64,000 bases of DNA from Fragilariopsis cylindrus CCMP1102 (GCA_900095095.1 FMBT01000377.1:1-64000), one strand, 5' to 3'. Shown: positions 8,939 through 19,800, numbered from the stretch's first letter. The notes: generated from the letters alone by a model not told the origin. A program made the numbers and translations.

Positions 8939-10990
8939 ATGTTTGAGGAAAATATATCAATCTTCCTGGTTTTCTTTGTAACTTTGTTGGCTATAGTGCT
9001 GATATTGTCACAGTACCTACATGAATCTAAAAGACTATCATCGATTATCCCTGAGGCAGCTATGGTCATTGCTGTTGGTATGGTTGCAGGATATCTAATT
9101 CATATCTTATTAGGGAAAAGTTTAGCAAACGCTGCTGCCAACGCAAATAATAATGACGACGATGCACAAACGTATAAGGATGATTTAGCTGCATTATTAT
9201 CATTCGATCCGGAATTCTTTTTCATATTTCTACTCCCACCAATTATTTTCAATACGGGGTTACGAATGGGACCATTATTCTTTCGACATATAACACCAAT
9301 AATTATGTTCGCCATTATTGGAACTGCCATAAGTGCAATTGTAACGGCGTTGATACTGTACGGTTTTGTCCAGTTGGGACTTACAGGTGGATTTGAACCA
9401 TCTCTGGCTGAATTACTAACATTTGGAGCATTAATTTCTTCGACTGATCCTGTTAGTACACTTGCTGTATTTCAAGTGAAACGTGTCGATCCACGATTGT
9501 TTTATTTATGCTTTGGAGAATCCGTACTAAATGATGCATTAGCAATTGTTTTATTTTATTCATTTGGAAAATTTGTTTCTATTAACAATGAAGAAAATGA
9601 TGTGGGGACTGCTGTTAAAAAGTTCTTCGTTGACTTGTTCCTTAACTTTGTTGGGTCGTCACTCTTGGGGACTTTTGGGGGTGCATGTGCAGGATTTTTA
9701 TTCAAACAGATTGATATGAGACAAAATCGTCTTGTTGAGATATCTGTGTATGTATTATTGGTATATATTCCCTTTTTGATATCAGAAATCCTACATTTGT
9801 CAGGGATCGTGACTATGCTCTTTACTGGCGTTGCAGCGAATCGATATATTGTTCCGAATCTTTCCGCTATAACTAAGGTAAACTCCGACATGGTCTTTCG
9901 GTTGGGTGCGCACTTGGCCGAAACTGCTATCTTTTTAGAGCTCGGTCTTTCTGTGTTTGGTATGGTTGGATATTGGAACTGGCCCTTTATCGGTTGGGCA
10001 ACTCTAGCATGTTTAGTTGGACGTGCCTTAAATGTCTATCCACTTGCATATATTTTCAACACACTACTTGTGATTCGAGATAGAATACCATCTCCAACGT
10101 CAGCTTGGGAAGGACAGGGGATCAGTTTTGGCACCCCGAAAAAAGCACCTATAATCAATACAACAACTAAGGCGGATCTTTCAGAGGCGTTAGCGACTCC
10201 TACTGCAATAAACTCCACATCTGGAATAATGTGGGGAGAACGAGGCAGAAATAGTGATCCTAAAAAATATACTTATGAGAATGATAGTGGTATCTATATC
10301 ATTGACCAAAGAGTTGTGGAAGCTGAGAGTTTCAGTGGTTGTGATCCACATCAACATCAATGCAACGGTTTATTCAGTCATCGTACCCAGTCTTTTACCG
10401 ATCAATCGGTTGCCACAGAGGCAACAGCAACACCTTGGGAGCAAAAAGATCTAAAGATCCGAAAGAACACCGCGAACATGCTTTGGTTCTGTGGACTTCG
10501 CGGGGCTGTAGCATATGCTTGTGTCCGTACATTTCCTGATGACTTGGGTCATCGAAAGGATTTTACCATGACAACCATGGCAATTATTCTAATCACTGTA
10601 TTTGGGTTGGGACTCACAACGGAGTGTGCTCTGAGTTGGTTCAAAATCGATGTAAACGTAGACGAAAAGAAATATATGCAATCTTACTTGAGAGAACCGA
10701 TAGCATCCAATACTTTACTAAAACTTGAGGCTCGATTTATCAAACGCTGTGTAATCCGAGACTTTGACATAATGGAAAGCATTCGAAGGGATGTACAACG
10801 GAGTCACACGTACGATGATCATCCAACTATGCTGTTACGTGATCCGCAACCTGGAACTCATCGCATTGAGGCAATTGAAATGACCGAGTCTGGCCATTTG
10901 AGCATGGTCGACGAGGATGGTCGGAATGATAATATTACCATACAGAAACTTATTCGAGAGGATTCATTATTTGACTACGGCGCATATTAA
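8939..10990 (+). CDS. Na+/H+ exchanger (CPA1/NHE family, endosomal type)
   Basis: 683 residues from the ATG at 8939. About 12 hydrophobic segments fill residues 1-400 and a further pair near 500-560. Family signatures are FIFLLPPIIFNTGLRM (the amiloride-binding TM4 region), STDPVSTLAVF, and the ion-site motif FGESVLNDALAIVLFY with its Glu/Asn-Asp. A later LRGAVAYACVRTFP motif (about 520) is the conserved arginine-loop helix. These signatures resemble NHE6/7/9 and NHE8 more than plasma-membrane NHE1, so an endosome/Golgi/vacuole location is likely. It would exchange lumenal H+ for Na+ or K+. A hydrophilic loop of about 130 residues (380-505) splits the last core helices, longer than I would expect. 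The cytosolic tail of about 110 residues is acidic. Single exon. Confidence 0.87.
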   Translation: MFEENISIFLVFFVTLLAIVLILSQYLHESKRLSSIIPEAAMVIAVGMVAGYLIHILLGKSLANAAANANNNDDDAQTYKDDLAALLSFDPEFFFIFLLPPIIFNTGLRMGPLFFRHITPIIMFAIIGTAISAIVTALILYGFVQLGLTGGFEPSLAELLTFGALISSTDPVSTLAVFQVKRVDPRLFYLCFGESVLNDALAIVLFYSFGKFVSINNEENDVGTAVKKFFVDLFLNFVGSSLLGTFGGACAGFLFKQIDMRQNRLVEISVYVLLVYIPFLISEILHLSGIVTMLFTGVAANRYIVPNLSAITKVNSDMVFRLGAHLAETAIFLELGLSVFGMVGYWNWPFIGWATLACLVGRALNVYPLAYIFNTLLVIRDRIPSPTSAWEGQGISFGTPKKAPIINTTTKADLSEALATPTAINSTSGIMWGERGRNSDPKKYTYENDSGIYIIDQRVVEAESFSGCDPHQHQCNGLFSHRTQSFTDQSVATEATATPWEQKDLKIRKNTANMLWFCGLRGAVAYACVRTFPDDLGHRKDFTMTTMAIILITVFGLGLTTECALSWFKIDVNVDEKKYMQSYLREPIASNTLLKLEARFIKRCVIRDFDIMESIRRDVQRSHTYDDHPTMLLRDPQPGTHRIEAIEMTESGHLSMVDEDGRNDNITIQKLIREDSLFDYGAY

Positions 10991-11255
10991 GTGAGACAAG
11001 GATAAAGAAAAGAAAGAAACAGACATAGATATTATCATGTTTTTCAATTCACATAGACTAATTGATGGGTAATATCTTTACTAGGTCCTATATAATAATG
11101 CTACTATACTTTTTTTTAGTACCGATACATGTACCATCATCGTCATCATCGCATAGATATTTTGCCAGGAACCTACTTCAATATCAACGTTACTTACCAC
11201 AGACCAAAAAAATCATAGGCATGTCTTTCTGCTATTGAATACGAGGAATAATCAA

Positions 11256-11969
11256 TTATCTTCGACGGTTTCCTTTCTGTACTGGTGCAAAGCCATCTTC
11301 GTCCATTTCTACAGGAGTATCTTCTTGGATAGTAGTTTCCCCCAATTGACGAGAAGGCTGTACAGGATGGTTCGGCTGATATATAGGTTTTCCGAATAGA
11401 GGTTGACTGATATAGTCAACAGGATTCAGCATTGCTAAGTTTTGCTGTTGCTGCTGTTGCTGTTCCTGTATCGGAGCTGCTGCTGCTGCTGCTGTTGCTG
11501 GTGTCCCCATTTCATCATCGGAATCGTCATCATCGTGCTCACCGGTGATTAATTTGACCGGATATTGACTATTCATTGCAACTGCACTATTGGCATGAGT
11601 GACCATTTGTCGTGCTAAGGTAGGATTACCATTGCAACATTCTTCATACATTTGGAATATAGTTTCAGCAATTTGTCGTTCCGACTCATCTTCTAATGTA
11701 ACAGAAAATTCTTCTTCAATAAATATAGCTAAGTTATCGGATAGGTCATATATTTCAAAATTCGGTACAGGACATTTACGTCCATTCATAATTTCAAATA
11801 TATTTCGACGAAGATCTTCAGCCTTTTTTTGACATTCTCTTTCACCTCCACCCCAACCAGTTTCGACAGCAGTACGTAAAGCAGACCAACTTCTAAGAAC
11901 GGCTGTAACACCCGCCTGGAATTCAATCATCGGATCATATTGCTGTTGCTGTTGCTGCTGTTGGTTCAT
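11256..11969 (-). CDS. TSR2: pre-rRNA processing protein TSR2
   Basis: 237 residues. After a poly-Gln start, residues about 14-125 match the TSR2 domain: GVTAVLRSWSALRTAVETGWGG, DLRRNIFEIM, LAIFIEEEFSVTLEDES and the Cys/Gly pair in YEECCNGNP. TSR2 escorts the ribosomal protein Rps26 (eS26) into the nucleus and hands it to the pre-40S particle, so it acts in 18S rRNA maturation. The C-terminal half is acidic with Gln and Ala runs (CAG/GCT microsatellites), and the acidic DDDDSDDE stretch is the expected binding surface for the basic client. Its 5' end faces the cyclophilin gene; its 3' end is 265 bp from the exchanger's. Confidence 0.87.
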   Translation of the reverse strand: MNQQQQQQQQYDPMIEFQAGVTAVLRSWSALRTAVETGWGGGERECQKKAEDLRRNIFEIMNGRKCPVPNFEIYDLSDNLAIFIEEEFSVTLEDESERQIAETIFQMYEECCNGNPTLARQMVTHANSAVAMNSQYPVKLITGEHDDDDSDDEMGTPATAAAAAAPIQEQQQQQQQNLAMLNPVDYISQPLFGKPIYQPNHPVQPSRQLGETTIQEDTPVEMDEDGFAPVQKGNRRR

Positions 11970-12286
11970 GTTAGTTGTTTGTTGTTGCTGATTAGAATCA
12001 AATTACCAGTATCGAATAGTGAAGCTTCGGATGAATTACTATTTCCATTGCAACAAATTTTCATTTATTTTTTCTTCTGAAGAGAACGAAGAAATGTATT
12101 ATGTGGAGTACTGTAGCAGGCGACGTACTTAGTACAGACTCCCCATATTACGCGCGCTAATAAATTTTCTGCCGATGATTCGATTCTACAATTCATCTCA
12201 ATAATCTCAATAATCAGAATAAGAATCTCAATCAATGTACCCCCAATGCCCACATATTGGATGACCAAACGATCGCAATAACAAAG
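11970..12286. promoter_or_regulatory. shared divergent promoter of TSR2 and cyclophilin
   Basis: A 317-bp gap between two divergent start codons. It includes a CGCGCGC-like patch near 12149-12157 and ATCTCAATAATC repeats near 12190-12230. No other gene is visible. Confidence 0.5.
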
Positions 12287-13658
12287 ATGGGCGAGATGAT
12301 GGTGAATGATGGAGGTTATTGCTTCTTAGATCTTGATTTGGACAACTCTCGAAAAAAGTTAGCAACGTGTGCTGCGTTTGTAGATAGTACCAACCTAACA
12401 TACGGGTTTTCGTCTAAAGACTTATTGAGTTGTGGTGGGTCCGAGATTTCACGTCTAAAAGAATTAATTTCAACTGATCATGAATGGTCGAGTAAGGGTG
12501 ATATAATAACCGAACCTCCTTCTGAAGGTAATCGTATCGTAATAAAGCTTTATTGGGATGTAGCGCCGATGGCCTGTGAAAATTTTATGACACTCTGTTC
12601 GAACGGTTCGATCTCGGATAAACCGGACACCGGGAATAATAAGAAAGTGGAGAAAGTCAAGCCTATACCTATAGGAGAATCTGGTAAGCCGCTATCGTAT
12701 AGAGGTTGTAAGGTACATAGAATAGTACCAGGTTTTGTACTTCAATCGGGGGACTTTGTATTGGAAAACGGTTCAGGTGGTGAATGTGTATTCAAGAATA
12801 AAAAGATCTTCAAAGATGAACGAGCAGGTTTGAATTTAAAACATGATCGATGTGGGTTGTTGAGGTAAGACGCAATAGACGAATCTCAGAATTTAAAAAA
12901 AAAACAATAATAATAACGAAAAAATATCAATTCTAATTACGCTCTGCTTTCTTCGCTTGCTATTGATTTGATTTGATTTGATTTGATTTGATTCGATTCG
13001 ATTCGATAGTATGGGTAACTCGGGAAAGAATAGCAATTCATCTCAATTCTTTTTTACATTGGATAGTGCACCACAATGTGACGGCAAGCATGTGATATTT
13101 GGGGAATGTATCTCTGGATTTGATGTACTGAAGAAGGCCGAAGAATTTGGCACCGCCGACGGTGATACAACTGCACCCATAACAATAACTGACTGTGGGA
13201 TTTTCACTCCATTTCACACTTTTGGTGCAGGATTCTGGTACGATAAGCCAGATATGGAATGTTGGAATGGAATTTCACCAACATTTATAGTTCGTCCAAG
13301 ATTAGCAATATTTGCCCCAACAGAAGCTAGACAAAAATTTACTGAGGCAATTGGCAGTTTATGTTCAGTAGTGCTTTTCATTTGCTGCGACAGTGATGAT
13401 TCTGTTGAAAACAATGGCAACAAAGAGGAAAAACTAATTGAATCATTGTCGAATTTTGCTACAGATATCGTCCTGATCGCTCCGGCATTTAAAGATGTCA
13501 AATCTAGAATAATGGAGCTTCCAAAATCATGGAACGGTAGTGGTTTTGCGATTGACGAAGTTGTACTCGTAGCCAAACCGTTAGAAGCAATATCTGTTAT
13601 ACATACAAAATCTTGGCTATCAAAGCATCGAGGACACTGGTATCTAGATGGTCGATGA
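12287..13658 (+). CDS. cyclophilin-type peptidyl-prolyl isomerase with extra C-terminal region
   Basis: Exon 1 is 12287-12864, the intron is 12865-13009 (145 nt, GTAAGA...GATAG) and exon 2 is 13010-13658. The joined frame gives about 408 residues, and the split falls inside the cyclophilin motif LLSMGNSGKNSNSSQFFFTL. The isomerase domain (about 70-265) keeps the active-site segment VHRIVPGFVLQSGDF, with Arg, Phe and Gln equivalent to R55, F60 and Q63 of CypA, and GKH for H126. The position of CypA W121 is Gln (PQCDGKH), a change linked in other cyclophilins to weak cyclosporin binding. A Lys-rich insertion follows ENFMTLCSNG. Upstream and downstream extensions of about 70 and 150 residues have no family I recognise. 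Proline isomerase activity is likely; the client is unknown. The first in-frame ATG (12287) is used. Confidence 0.82.
12965..13007 (+). repeat. GATTT/GATTC pentanucleotide repeat inside the cyclophilin intron
   Basis: Five copies of GATTT followed by three of GATTC and a final GAT run almost to the AG acceptor at 13008-13009. The repeat replaces the usual polypyrimidine tract and is likely length-variable between alleles. Confidence 0.85.
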
Positions 13659-14515
13659 TCTTCCTAGTATAATAATTCACGTCAAATTGTACCGTAGCTA
13701 CAGCATTCTTATATATGCTTAAACCGGTATATATGGCGAGAGGGGTGCCAACGACGACGACGACGACGACGATAAGATCGCGCAAAGCACGTACACGAAA
13801 GACCCCATTACGAAGCCTGGATCGACATGTACCATGTCAAAGAGGAATTTTTAATGCAAGGTACTGCTGCTACTACGGAAAATAACAACACTGATGACGT
13901 ATTGATATTGAGACGGATGTAACAACACTTCATAATGGGATGCAAAACATGACATTGGTGGACTTTACCCATTAAAGATATGGAAATGAAACAAACAAAG
14001 CATTCCATCATTGGTGGAACATACTGTGTACAGTACATTCCATCAGAAAACAATAAATTGCAAACACAAGATATAAGTATGCCAAACTAAAAGTAGGAAA
14101 CTCATTCAAAGAAACAAGAACTGCCTAGATAATAAAAATTCATGCTATGGTATATCAAAGTATATCACCGGAAGATACCCTTCACTGGGTACGGAATACT
14201 AAGAATTGAAAAGTGGACGGCATAAAATAGAATACTATAACTCATAGGATACAATTAATTTAGCATGGTAGGTACAAGTAGTCATAGACAAGCAAAGGAT
14301 AAACGCATAGTTGCAGGACGTTAAGTTACGCTCTTCTGGTTTGTTCCGATGTCGGCTGATCACATTTCGTTGGAGTCATATGTTTTTTTCAGCTTTTTTG
14401 TTCTCGTCGTTTACACGTTCCTCATTGCCCCACTAACATCATGTATGGTGCTTCGTTCTCTGTGGGAGCGGATTTCTATCGCGCAACTACTACTAGCTAC
14501 GGTAGCTACTATTAT
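13659..14515. other. intergenic region between the convergent cyclophilin and CER1-like genes
   Basis: About 860 bp between two 3' ends. It contains an (ACG)n microsatellite at 13751-13773 and a CTACGGTAGCTAC palindromic stretch near 14498-14512. Open frames here (for example 13808-14053 and 14349-14651) lack protein-like features, and I see no gene. Confidence 0.5.
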
Positions 14516-16594
14516 TTACAACTCGAGCTTCTTATTTCTCAGTCCAAGCTCTAGTCCACGCTTCCACATGGTCATCATATCTTTCACACAAATTTCTCCA
14601 ACCTCGTCGGTATCCCTTTCATACACTGTGTTAATAATGCACCCCGCATGACAGGGATAGATCTGATCTTGTTCCAAACCAAATCCAATGTCAAAGTGTC
14701 CTTTCAAAAATTTGCTGTTGGGTGTTGTTTCTAGCACGGCAATCTGATGATGTTCAATGTTCTTGAACCCTGTCAAATCAATGGGAGTAAATGGCACGGT
14801 GTAATCAATGATGAGCCTACATTTGTAGGGGGTGAGTTCTGACTTCTTTGACGATGCTCCACGGAACGGAGCCAATGCCTTGGCGTACTTCCGAAGGGCA
14901 AGCTGCTTCCCTAACACGACCACTTGGTGGTTCAAAAGATTTGATAACTCAGAAGTGTATGTCACATTGGGATGATCCAGTGTATGTGACAATGAGTAGA
15001 TCTCAATCTTGAGGTCGGGCCTGTCAACAAGCAACTGCTTGCACACGGCATTTCCAATCTTGCCATTAGCACCAACGAAGAAGATGGACTCGAGATTGTC
15101 AAAGTTAGGAAGATCAGCGAGCTGATGGTACACGGACGCGGCCGTCATGGTATCTCCCGTCCAGACACGGATGTCCTTGTCCTTGAGGTAGGGATCAGCC
15201 TTGACCATGTCAGAAATGAGCTGTCCGCCATCATTGACTTGCTTCATTTTGTTCAAGTTTCCAAGTCCGAAGCATGTTGTGCCGTATGCCTTGTGTTGAC
15301 CCTTGATGAGTTTAACGATATCGTTGTTGACCAATGAATATCGCTTGGGATTGATGTAATCAATAGGAGTGCGGCAGATACAAATCACACGTCCAATAAG
15401 TTTGTCATTGATCATGTACCGAGAGCAAGTGTAGGCCGACAAGAAGAGACGGCAAAAGGCACCAATTATGTTGCAAAGGAGGAATTCCACTGAGTAGGGA
15501 AGATATTTGAAGCCTCCGAAGACACCATAGGCAGCGTAGACGTCCCACTCTGGACACGACGCGAAATGAGCAAGACCGGCATTGTGGCCAATAAAGACAA
15601 AGTCTTGTTGCTTCGCAGGGAGGAGACGATCCGTATCTGTCTTCTCATAAGTTCTCCAAGTTCCAAACATTTTATCCCAAATTGGCATGAATAGAGCATA
15701 GTTGGCACGAAAGAAGGCATGATGGCCCAGGTGAAACTCAGGTGTGTAAAACAAGTACTGGAATGGAGAGTACTGCGATGTGAAGATAGGATGACGGTAC
15801 TTGATGTTCATATGACCATACGCATTGATAAGGTCAAACAATACAAGGTACGACCCAATAATCGTCCAGTGCATTTCCCAATACATCAAAAATGGAGTCA
15901 GGAATGCCGGTCCGAACACAGGAATGTACACAAAGTGTTCTTGGAAATTCTGTACCAAACTTGTGCTGGGCAAGGTACTGATTGACAAGTGATGAAATCC
16001 ATGCATCTTCTTCATATTCTCGGGCCAGTGTAACCACCGATGTGCTGCGTAGTATATTGGCTCGACTAAGAAGATGTGTGCCCAAAAGACACGATAGGCA
16101 CAAGCACCGATAACACTTGTATCTGAGAAGAACATAGCGGGGAAGAGTACCTGCAAAGGAATCTGAGAATACATGTGCACCATCGTGCCAACATAATAAT
16201 CAGCACCCTCACGCTCCAATTGCTTTTGTGGTAGTTTGTTAAGATAATTGTCCTTGTCGGCGAAATGGTAGTGTAGGGTCAATGTAAGTCGGGTGGAGAT
16301 TATTCGTGCAATACCAATAGCGTATATAGCATAGATAGGTGTTCCGAGCGCGTAGCAGATAGCCGCTGGGCCGAGGAACCAGTAGAGATCATATTTAGTA
16401 TTGCGATTGTGATCGGAATGGGTAGATGTGGCTGCCTTAATGTGCTTGGTTTCTTCATTTGAGGGACGTGTATTGTTATTGTATGCATTGTTGGCAAGGA
16501 TGGATGCGGAGGAAGACGAGGCGTCGCCTACAGAGGTGGTTTTGAAAGATGTGACGGCGCTTGCGTTTTTTCTTTTTCTTGGCAGGCGACACAT
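14516..16594 (-). CDS. CER1-like fatty acid hydroxylase / aldehyde decarbonylase
   Basis: 692 residues, single exon. After a Ser/Ala-rich N-terminus come 5-6 hydrophobic segments (about 72-255) with the di-iron histidine clusters of the sterol desaturase/fatty acid hydroxylase superfamily: HRWLH (185-189), HGFHH (198-202), H261 and HLGHH (288-292). The segment around HHAFFRANYALFMPIWDKMFGTW matches plant CER1/CER3. The C-terminal third (about 435-690) resembles the Rossmann-like CER1 domain: GLGNLNKMKQVNDGG, a GDTMTAASVY segment and FFVGANGKIGNAVCKQLL. In plants CER1 with CER3 makes very-long-chain alkanes at the ER from acyl-CoA via aldehydes; a wax or hydrocarbon role here is inferred. The reading frame looks more GC-rich than its neighbours by eye, which could reflect strong expression or a different origin. 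Confidence 0.82.
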   Translation of the reverse strand: MCRLPRKRKNASAVTSFKTTSVGDASSSSASILANNAYNNNTRPSNEETKHIKAATSTHSDHNRNTKYDLYWFLGPAAICYALGTPIYAIYAIGIARIISTRLTLTLHYHFADKDNYLNKLPQKQLEREGADYYVGTMVHMYSQIPLQVLFPAMFFSDTSVIGACAYRVFWAHIFLVEPIYYAAHRWLHWPENMKKMHGFHHLSISTLPSTSLVQNFQEHFVYIPVFGPAFLTPFLMYWEMHWTIIGSYLVLFDLINAYGHMNIKYRHPIFTSQYSPFQYLFYTPEFHLGHHAFFRANYALFMPIWDKMFGTWRTYEKTDTDRLLPAKQQDFVFIGHNAGLAHFASCPEWDVYAAYGVFGGFKYLPYSVEFLLCNIIGAFCRLFLSAYTCSRYMINDKLIGRVICICRTPIDYINPKRYSLVNNDIVKLIKGQHKAYGTTCFGLGNLNKMKQVNDGGQLISDMVKADPYLKDKDIRVWTGDTMTAASVYHQLADLPNFDNLESIFFVGANGKIGNAVCKQLLVDRPDLKIEIYSLSHTLDHPNVTYTSELSNLLNHQVVVLGKQLALRKYAKALAPFRGASSKKSELTPYKCRLIIDYTVPFTPIDLTGFKNIEHHQIAVLETTPNSKFLKGHFDIGFGLEQDQIYPCHAGCIINTVYERDTDEVGEICVKDMMTMWKRGLELGLRNKKLEL

Positions 16595-17011
16595 GGTTAA
16601 AGAAAAGTCGCTGTGGATATCAACTCGATGAAATTAAATTATGAGCACTGTTCAGCTATCAATAAGATGGGATATCGGGTTTGGACGCGAGTGTGTGTGT
16701 GTGTGTGTGTGTGTGTCGTGTGTTTGTGCGTTGATGTTGAAGGTCGTCCGTCTTCTTTGATCACACATCATCATGCACAGTAATGTATCGAACATATAAA
16801 AAAAGAAATTCTCGTGATGCCAGTTAGTTACGTACACGTAGAACCCACATTATTATTATTCTTTATTACGTGTTTTCGTCAGCAATCAGCCCATTATTTG
16901 CTAGTCGCCGGTGGCATATTTTTTAGATGGTTTAGATACCATCTGGATGATGATTACGTATTTAATACGGACAAGAATCATCGGCATTTTGAAGTGACGC
17001 AATCCAGATCC
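16595..17011. other. upstream region of the CER1-like gene
   Basis: Promoter side of the CER1-like gene with a (GT)13 microsatellite at 16691-16716. A 99-codon open frame at 16814-17113 starts in this stretch and shows no recognisable domain, so I do not call it. Confidence 0.5.
16691..16716 (+). repeat. (GT)13 microsatellite
   Basis: Thirteen uninterrupted GT units lie about 100 bp upstream of the CER1-like start codon, probably in its leader or promoter. Confidence 0.95.
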
Positions 17012-17050
17012 TTTGGGGATAGTATGATGCATACATATAAATCATACCAC
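17012..17050 (+). repeat. left copy of a 39-bp direct repeat flanking the fossil
   Basis: Pairs with 19588-19626; I count 34 of 39 positions identical, with no gaps. It may be the remains of terminal repeats or an old duplication around the insertion. Confidence 0.7.
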
Positions 17051-19587
17051 TTCTCCGTTCGTGTAACTTGTCAGTCACGAGAACCCGTGATGAATAGGCA
17101 ATTAATGGAGTGAATTTTAGTACTGTAGTCAAATTCAATAGCCAGCTAACTAAAATTTAAAATTAACTTTTGTTCTCGATCCTAAAGTGTTTTGGAAGAA
17201 GCGGAGTAAACTAAAGTGAAGTGAAGTGAAGCAAGTACTTTGAAGTATATAACTTATTATCTAAAAGCTGCCGCTTTGCTCCTCTGCATCTTAGAAAGAT
17301 GTAAAGTCAACAGTCGACCCGCCTAAAGTACTTTGAAGTAAGTCGAAGAAGCAAAATGAAAACACACACACACACACCACCATGGCATGGCTACTATCCT
17401 CAATTGCATTGCAGAGTGTTTTTACTGGTGGTGATCCTCCTATTGTTGTATTATTACAAGATATGCCATAAAAGTTTTGTAATTGTTGGTTGGTGGTATG
17501 CAATGTTTGCTGCATGGATTAGTGGTACAGATAGTAGATTTTTATGCTAACAGTGTTTTATTGGTATTATCCAAAGTGTGGGTGCTTTGTCTCTGTTACC
17601 TTTTGATATAATTTTGCTGATTTTTAATACAAACAAACAAAATCTATATACATTTTTTTTTTAATTGATGCTACATCCATCATCTGCTAATAGGGGTACT
17701 GATGATAGTTAGTGGTTGTTTCATTTTAATAAATTGGTATGCTGTTCTTGCTATTGTTGATGATAGTTGTTGCTTGCTACTGATTTTCCATTATATATAC
17801 TACCTCAATTTGGTTGCGGATATTTTTACCATTATTCTCATTTGGGAAGAAGTGCCCTGTTGCTGCTGAATCTGCTACTGTATCAATTGTGGTTGGATTC
17901 TCTCCTAGTATTTGTTTGGTGTGATTTGATGTTGTTAACAGTTTCCTAATTCTCATAAATAATTTCTACTTTTTCAGCCATTTTGTCATGCCTCCAACCC
18001 CATCATTTTCTGAAATGTAAGTTGCGGATGGATCCGTTCCTCCTATTTGTTGCTGTTGTTTATTTGTGGTGATTCTCTGTATCCTTGATAAATCTACAAG
18101 CCATACTGGTATGTTTGATATCAAAACCACATGTCCAACAATATTTTGTGTTTGTTCTCGTTCCATCTTTTCCATTGCTGGTGTAGTATTTCCCTCCTCC
18201 TCTGCTGTTACCTTTTCTTCCACCTGCTTTGAGTTGATTGATTTTGTTGATTAGTTAGTGCTTTGATTGTTGCTACATTGGAATCCTGGAGGAAGATCTA
18301 TTGTTGCTGTTGTTGTTGTGGCTGTTTTGCCATTAATGCTGCATATAATTGTGCTTCTTGTTTTTCCAATTGTTCAATTTTGTCATTTACTTCAACACTG
18401 TTGTTGCTTGTGTAATAATTTGTTTGTTCTCTTTGTTTTGATCACACTTGTTCTTTTACAACATTGTGTATTCCAATTTCGTTTAATGTTCCTGCATCAC
18501 TTTTGTTTCTCAATGATTGCTTTTGTGAAATGGAATTTGAATTTCTTCCAAGGTTTTATCCTCTGGTTAATTTTTCTCATGCTTTGATGCAGGATTTTAG
18601 GTCAAGGTGTTTTTTGAATCACAGCTTGTGCCAATTTGTACCAATTTCATGCTATTTGTGCTGCCCTGTGGACTTCTAGCTTTAATAGCCTATTAAATGT
18701 GTTGTTTCGTCCCATGCTCCTGGATTGGTTGGTGGGGCAAATGGTGCTGTTAGTTGTCTCTACTCTATTTGAGCAAGTCACTTTTATTCCATACAAAATG
18801 TATGAATATCCATGGTCGCGATTGTGAGGGGTCTGCATGCATACACACACCCTTGTTTGCAATTGCCTACTTATTTCTTTTCTTGCTTTAGCAAAACTAA
18901 TAAGGGCCTCCGGGTTGGCTGTCTTTGTATGGTTGAGACACTAAACTGTAGGTGAAAATTTGCTACTATTTATTACTATGATCCAATTATTATGTGATGG
19001 TGTGTAAATTATTTGCTTGAGGTTTGAAACACATCTCAATTGCATTCGTTTTGATGAACATTATGGTTGGTTGAACTGTGGGTGGCCTTGTTGGTGGTCT
19101 TATTGTTTGGTATGTACATAAATTGTATTTGATCCATAATTGAAGACAGATGATGCATCGAGAGGTTTGTTAATTCCTTGTGATGCCTTTGATTGTGGAT
19201 GATCAATATAATAAGTTGTATATGCCAGTTTTTGTCTCCCAATAAAAACATGTGTGTGCTCGTAAAATTTTGTTTTCCCTGTTGGCTTGCTCATAGAATC
19301 ACCACACTTTTCACCTGTTGTGCTTCAACAAAATCAATGAACTTATAGCCTGTCCATTATAATATAATAAAGTGCTTCATTTCTACATGTGTCGCGTTCT
19401 TGGTGTCTAGTTGGTGTGCATTCTCTAATTGACTTGCACCTTACTTGGTTATCTGCTAAAATTGGTGTTGGTTTGTTCATAATAATACCAATTTCTTCTA
19501 ACATCCACCATAAGTATAATGCTGCTTTGCCTGCTGCATCTGCCATAGTGGATCCATTGTAAATTCAGCTCTGTGAACTTTGTGCTG

Positions 19588-19626
19588 TTTGGGGATAGTA
19601 CGATCTATACATATGAATCATATCAC
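19588..19626 (+). repeat. right copy of the 39-bp direct repeat flanking the fossil
   Basis: Same orientation as 17012-17050, with five substitutions and no indel. The sequence outside the 39 bases is not alike on the two sides. Confidence 0.7.
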
Positions 19627-19800
19627 ACGATCCGTAGTGTCGAAACACTGAAAGCAACAACGAACGAAGATTTCTACAGCAGCTACGGTACTAGTATCAG
19701 GTAACGTTAACTTGGCACAAAAGCTGGGGATTGTTGGGCGATCGAAAGATCCAAAAAAAGCACACGAAAGAACAGCAAAGCAGAATCAGGACACCAATGA

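Larger units (their letters stand above)
17012..19626 (-). mobile_element. decayed Copia-type (Ty1/copia) LTR retroelement fossil
   Basis: Minus-strand coding traces lie in a gene-free stretch. The clearest is at about 19340-19550, a Copia RNase H-like segment (AAGKAALYLWWMLEEIG, PTPILADNQ, TRHQER), followed at about 19100-19290 by the usual pol end (MSKPTGKTKFYEHT, like the LTKP/K-F ending of Copia pol). At lower coordinates, about 17950-18900, are Gln-rich coiled-coil traces that look gag-like, less surely. The element is broken, with many lesions and large parts missing, so it is old compared with the Copia element at 52960. A 39-bp imperfect direct repeat brackets the whole stretch. The bounds given are those repeats and are approximate. 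Confidence 0.55.

Noticed and set aside
16814-17113. 99-codon open frame upstream of the CER1-like gene
   Set aside because: No recognisable motif; overlaps the left flanking repeat of the fossil; aromatic-rich translation looks random.
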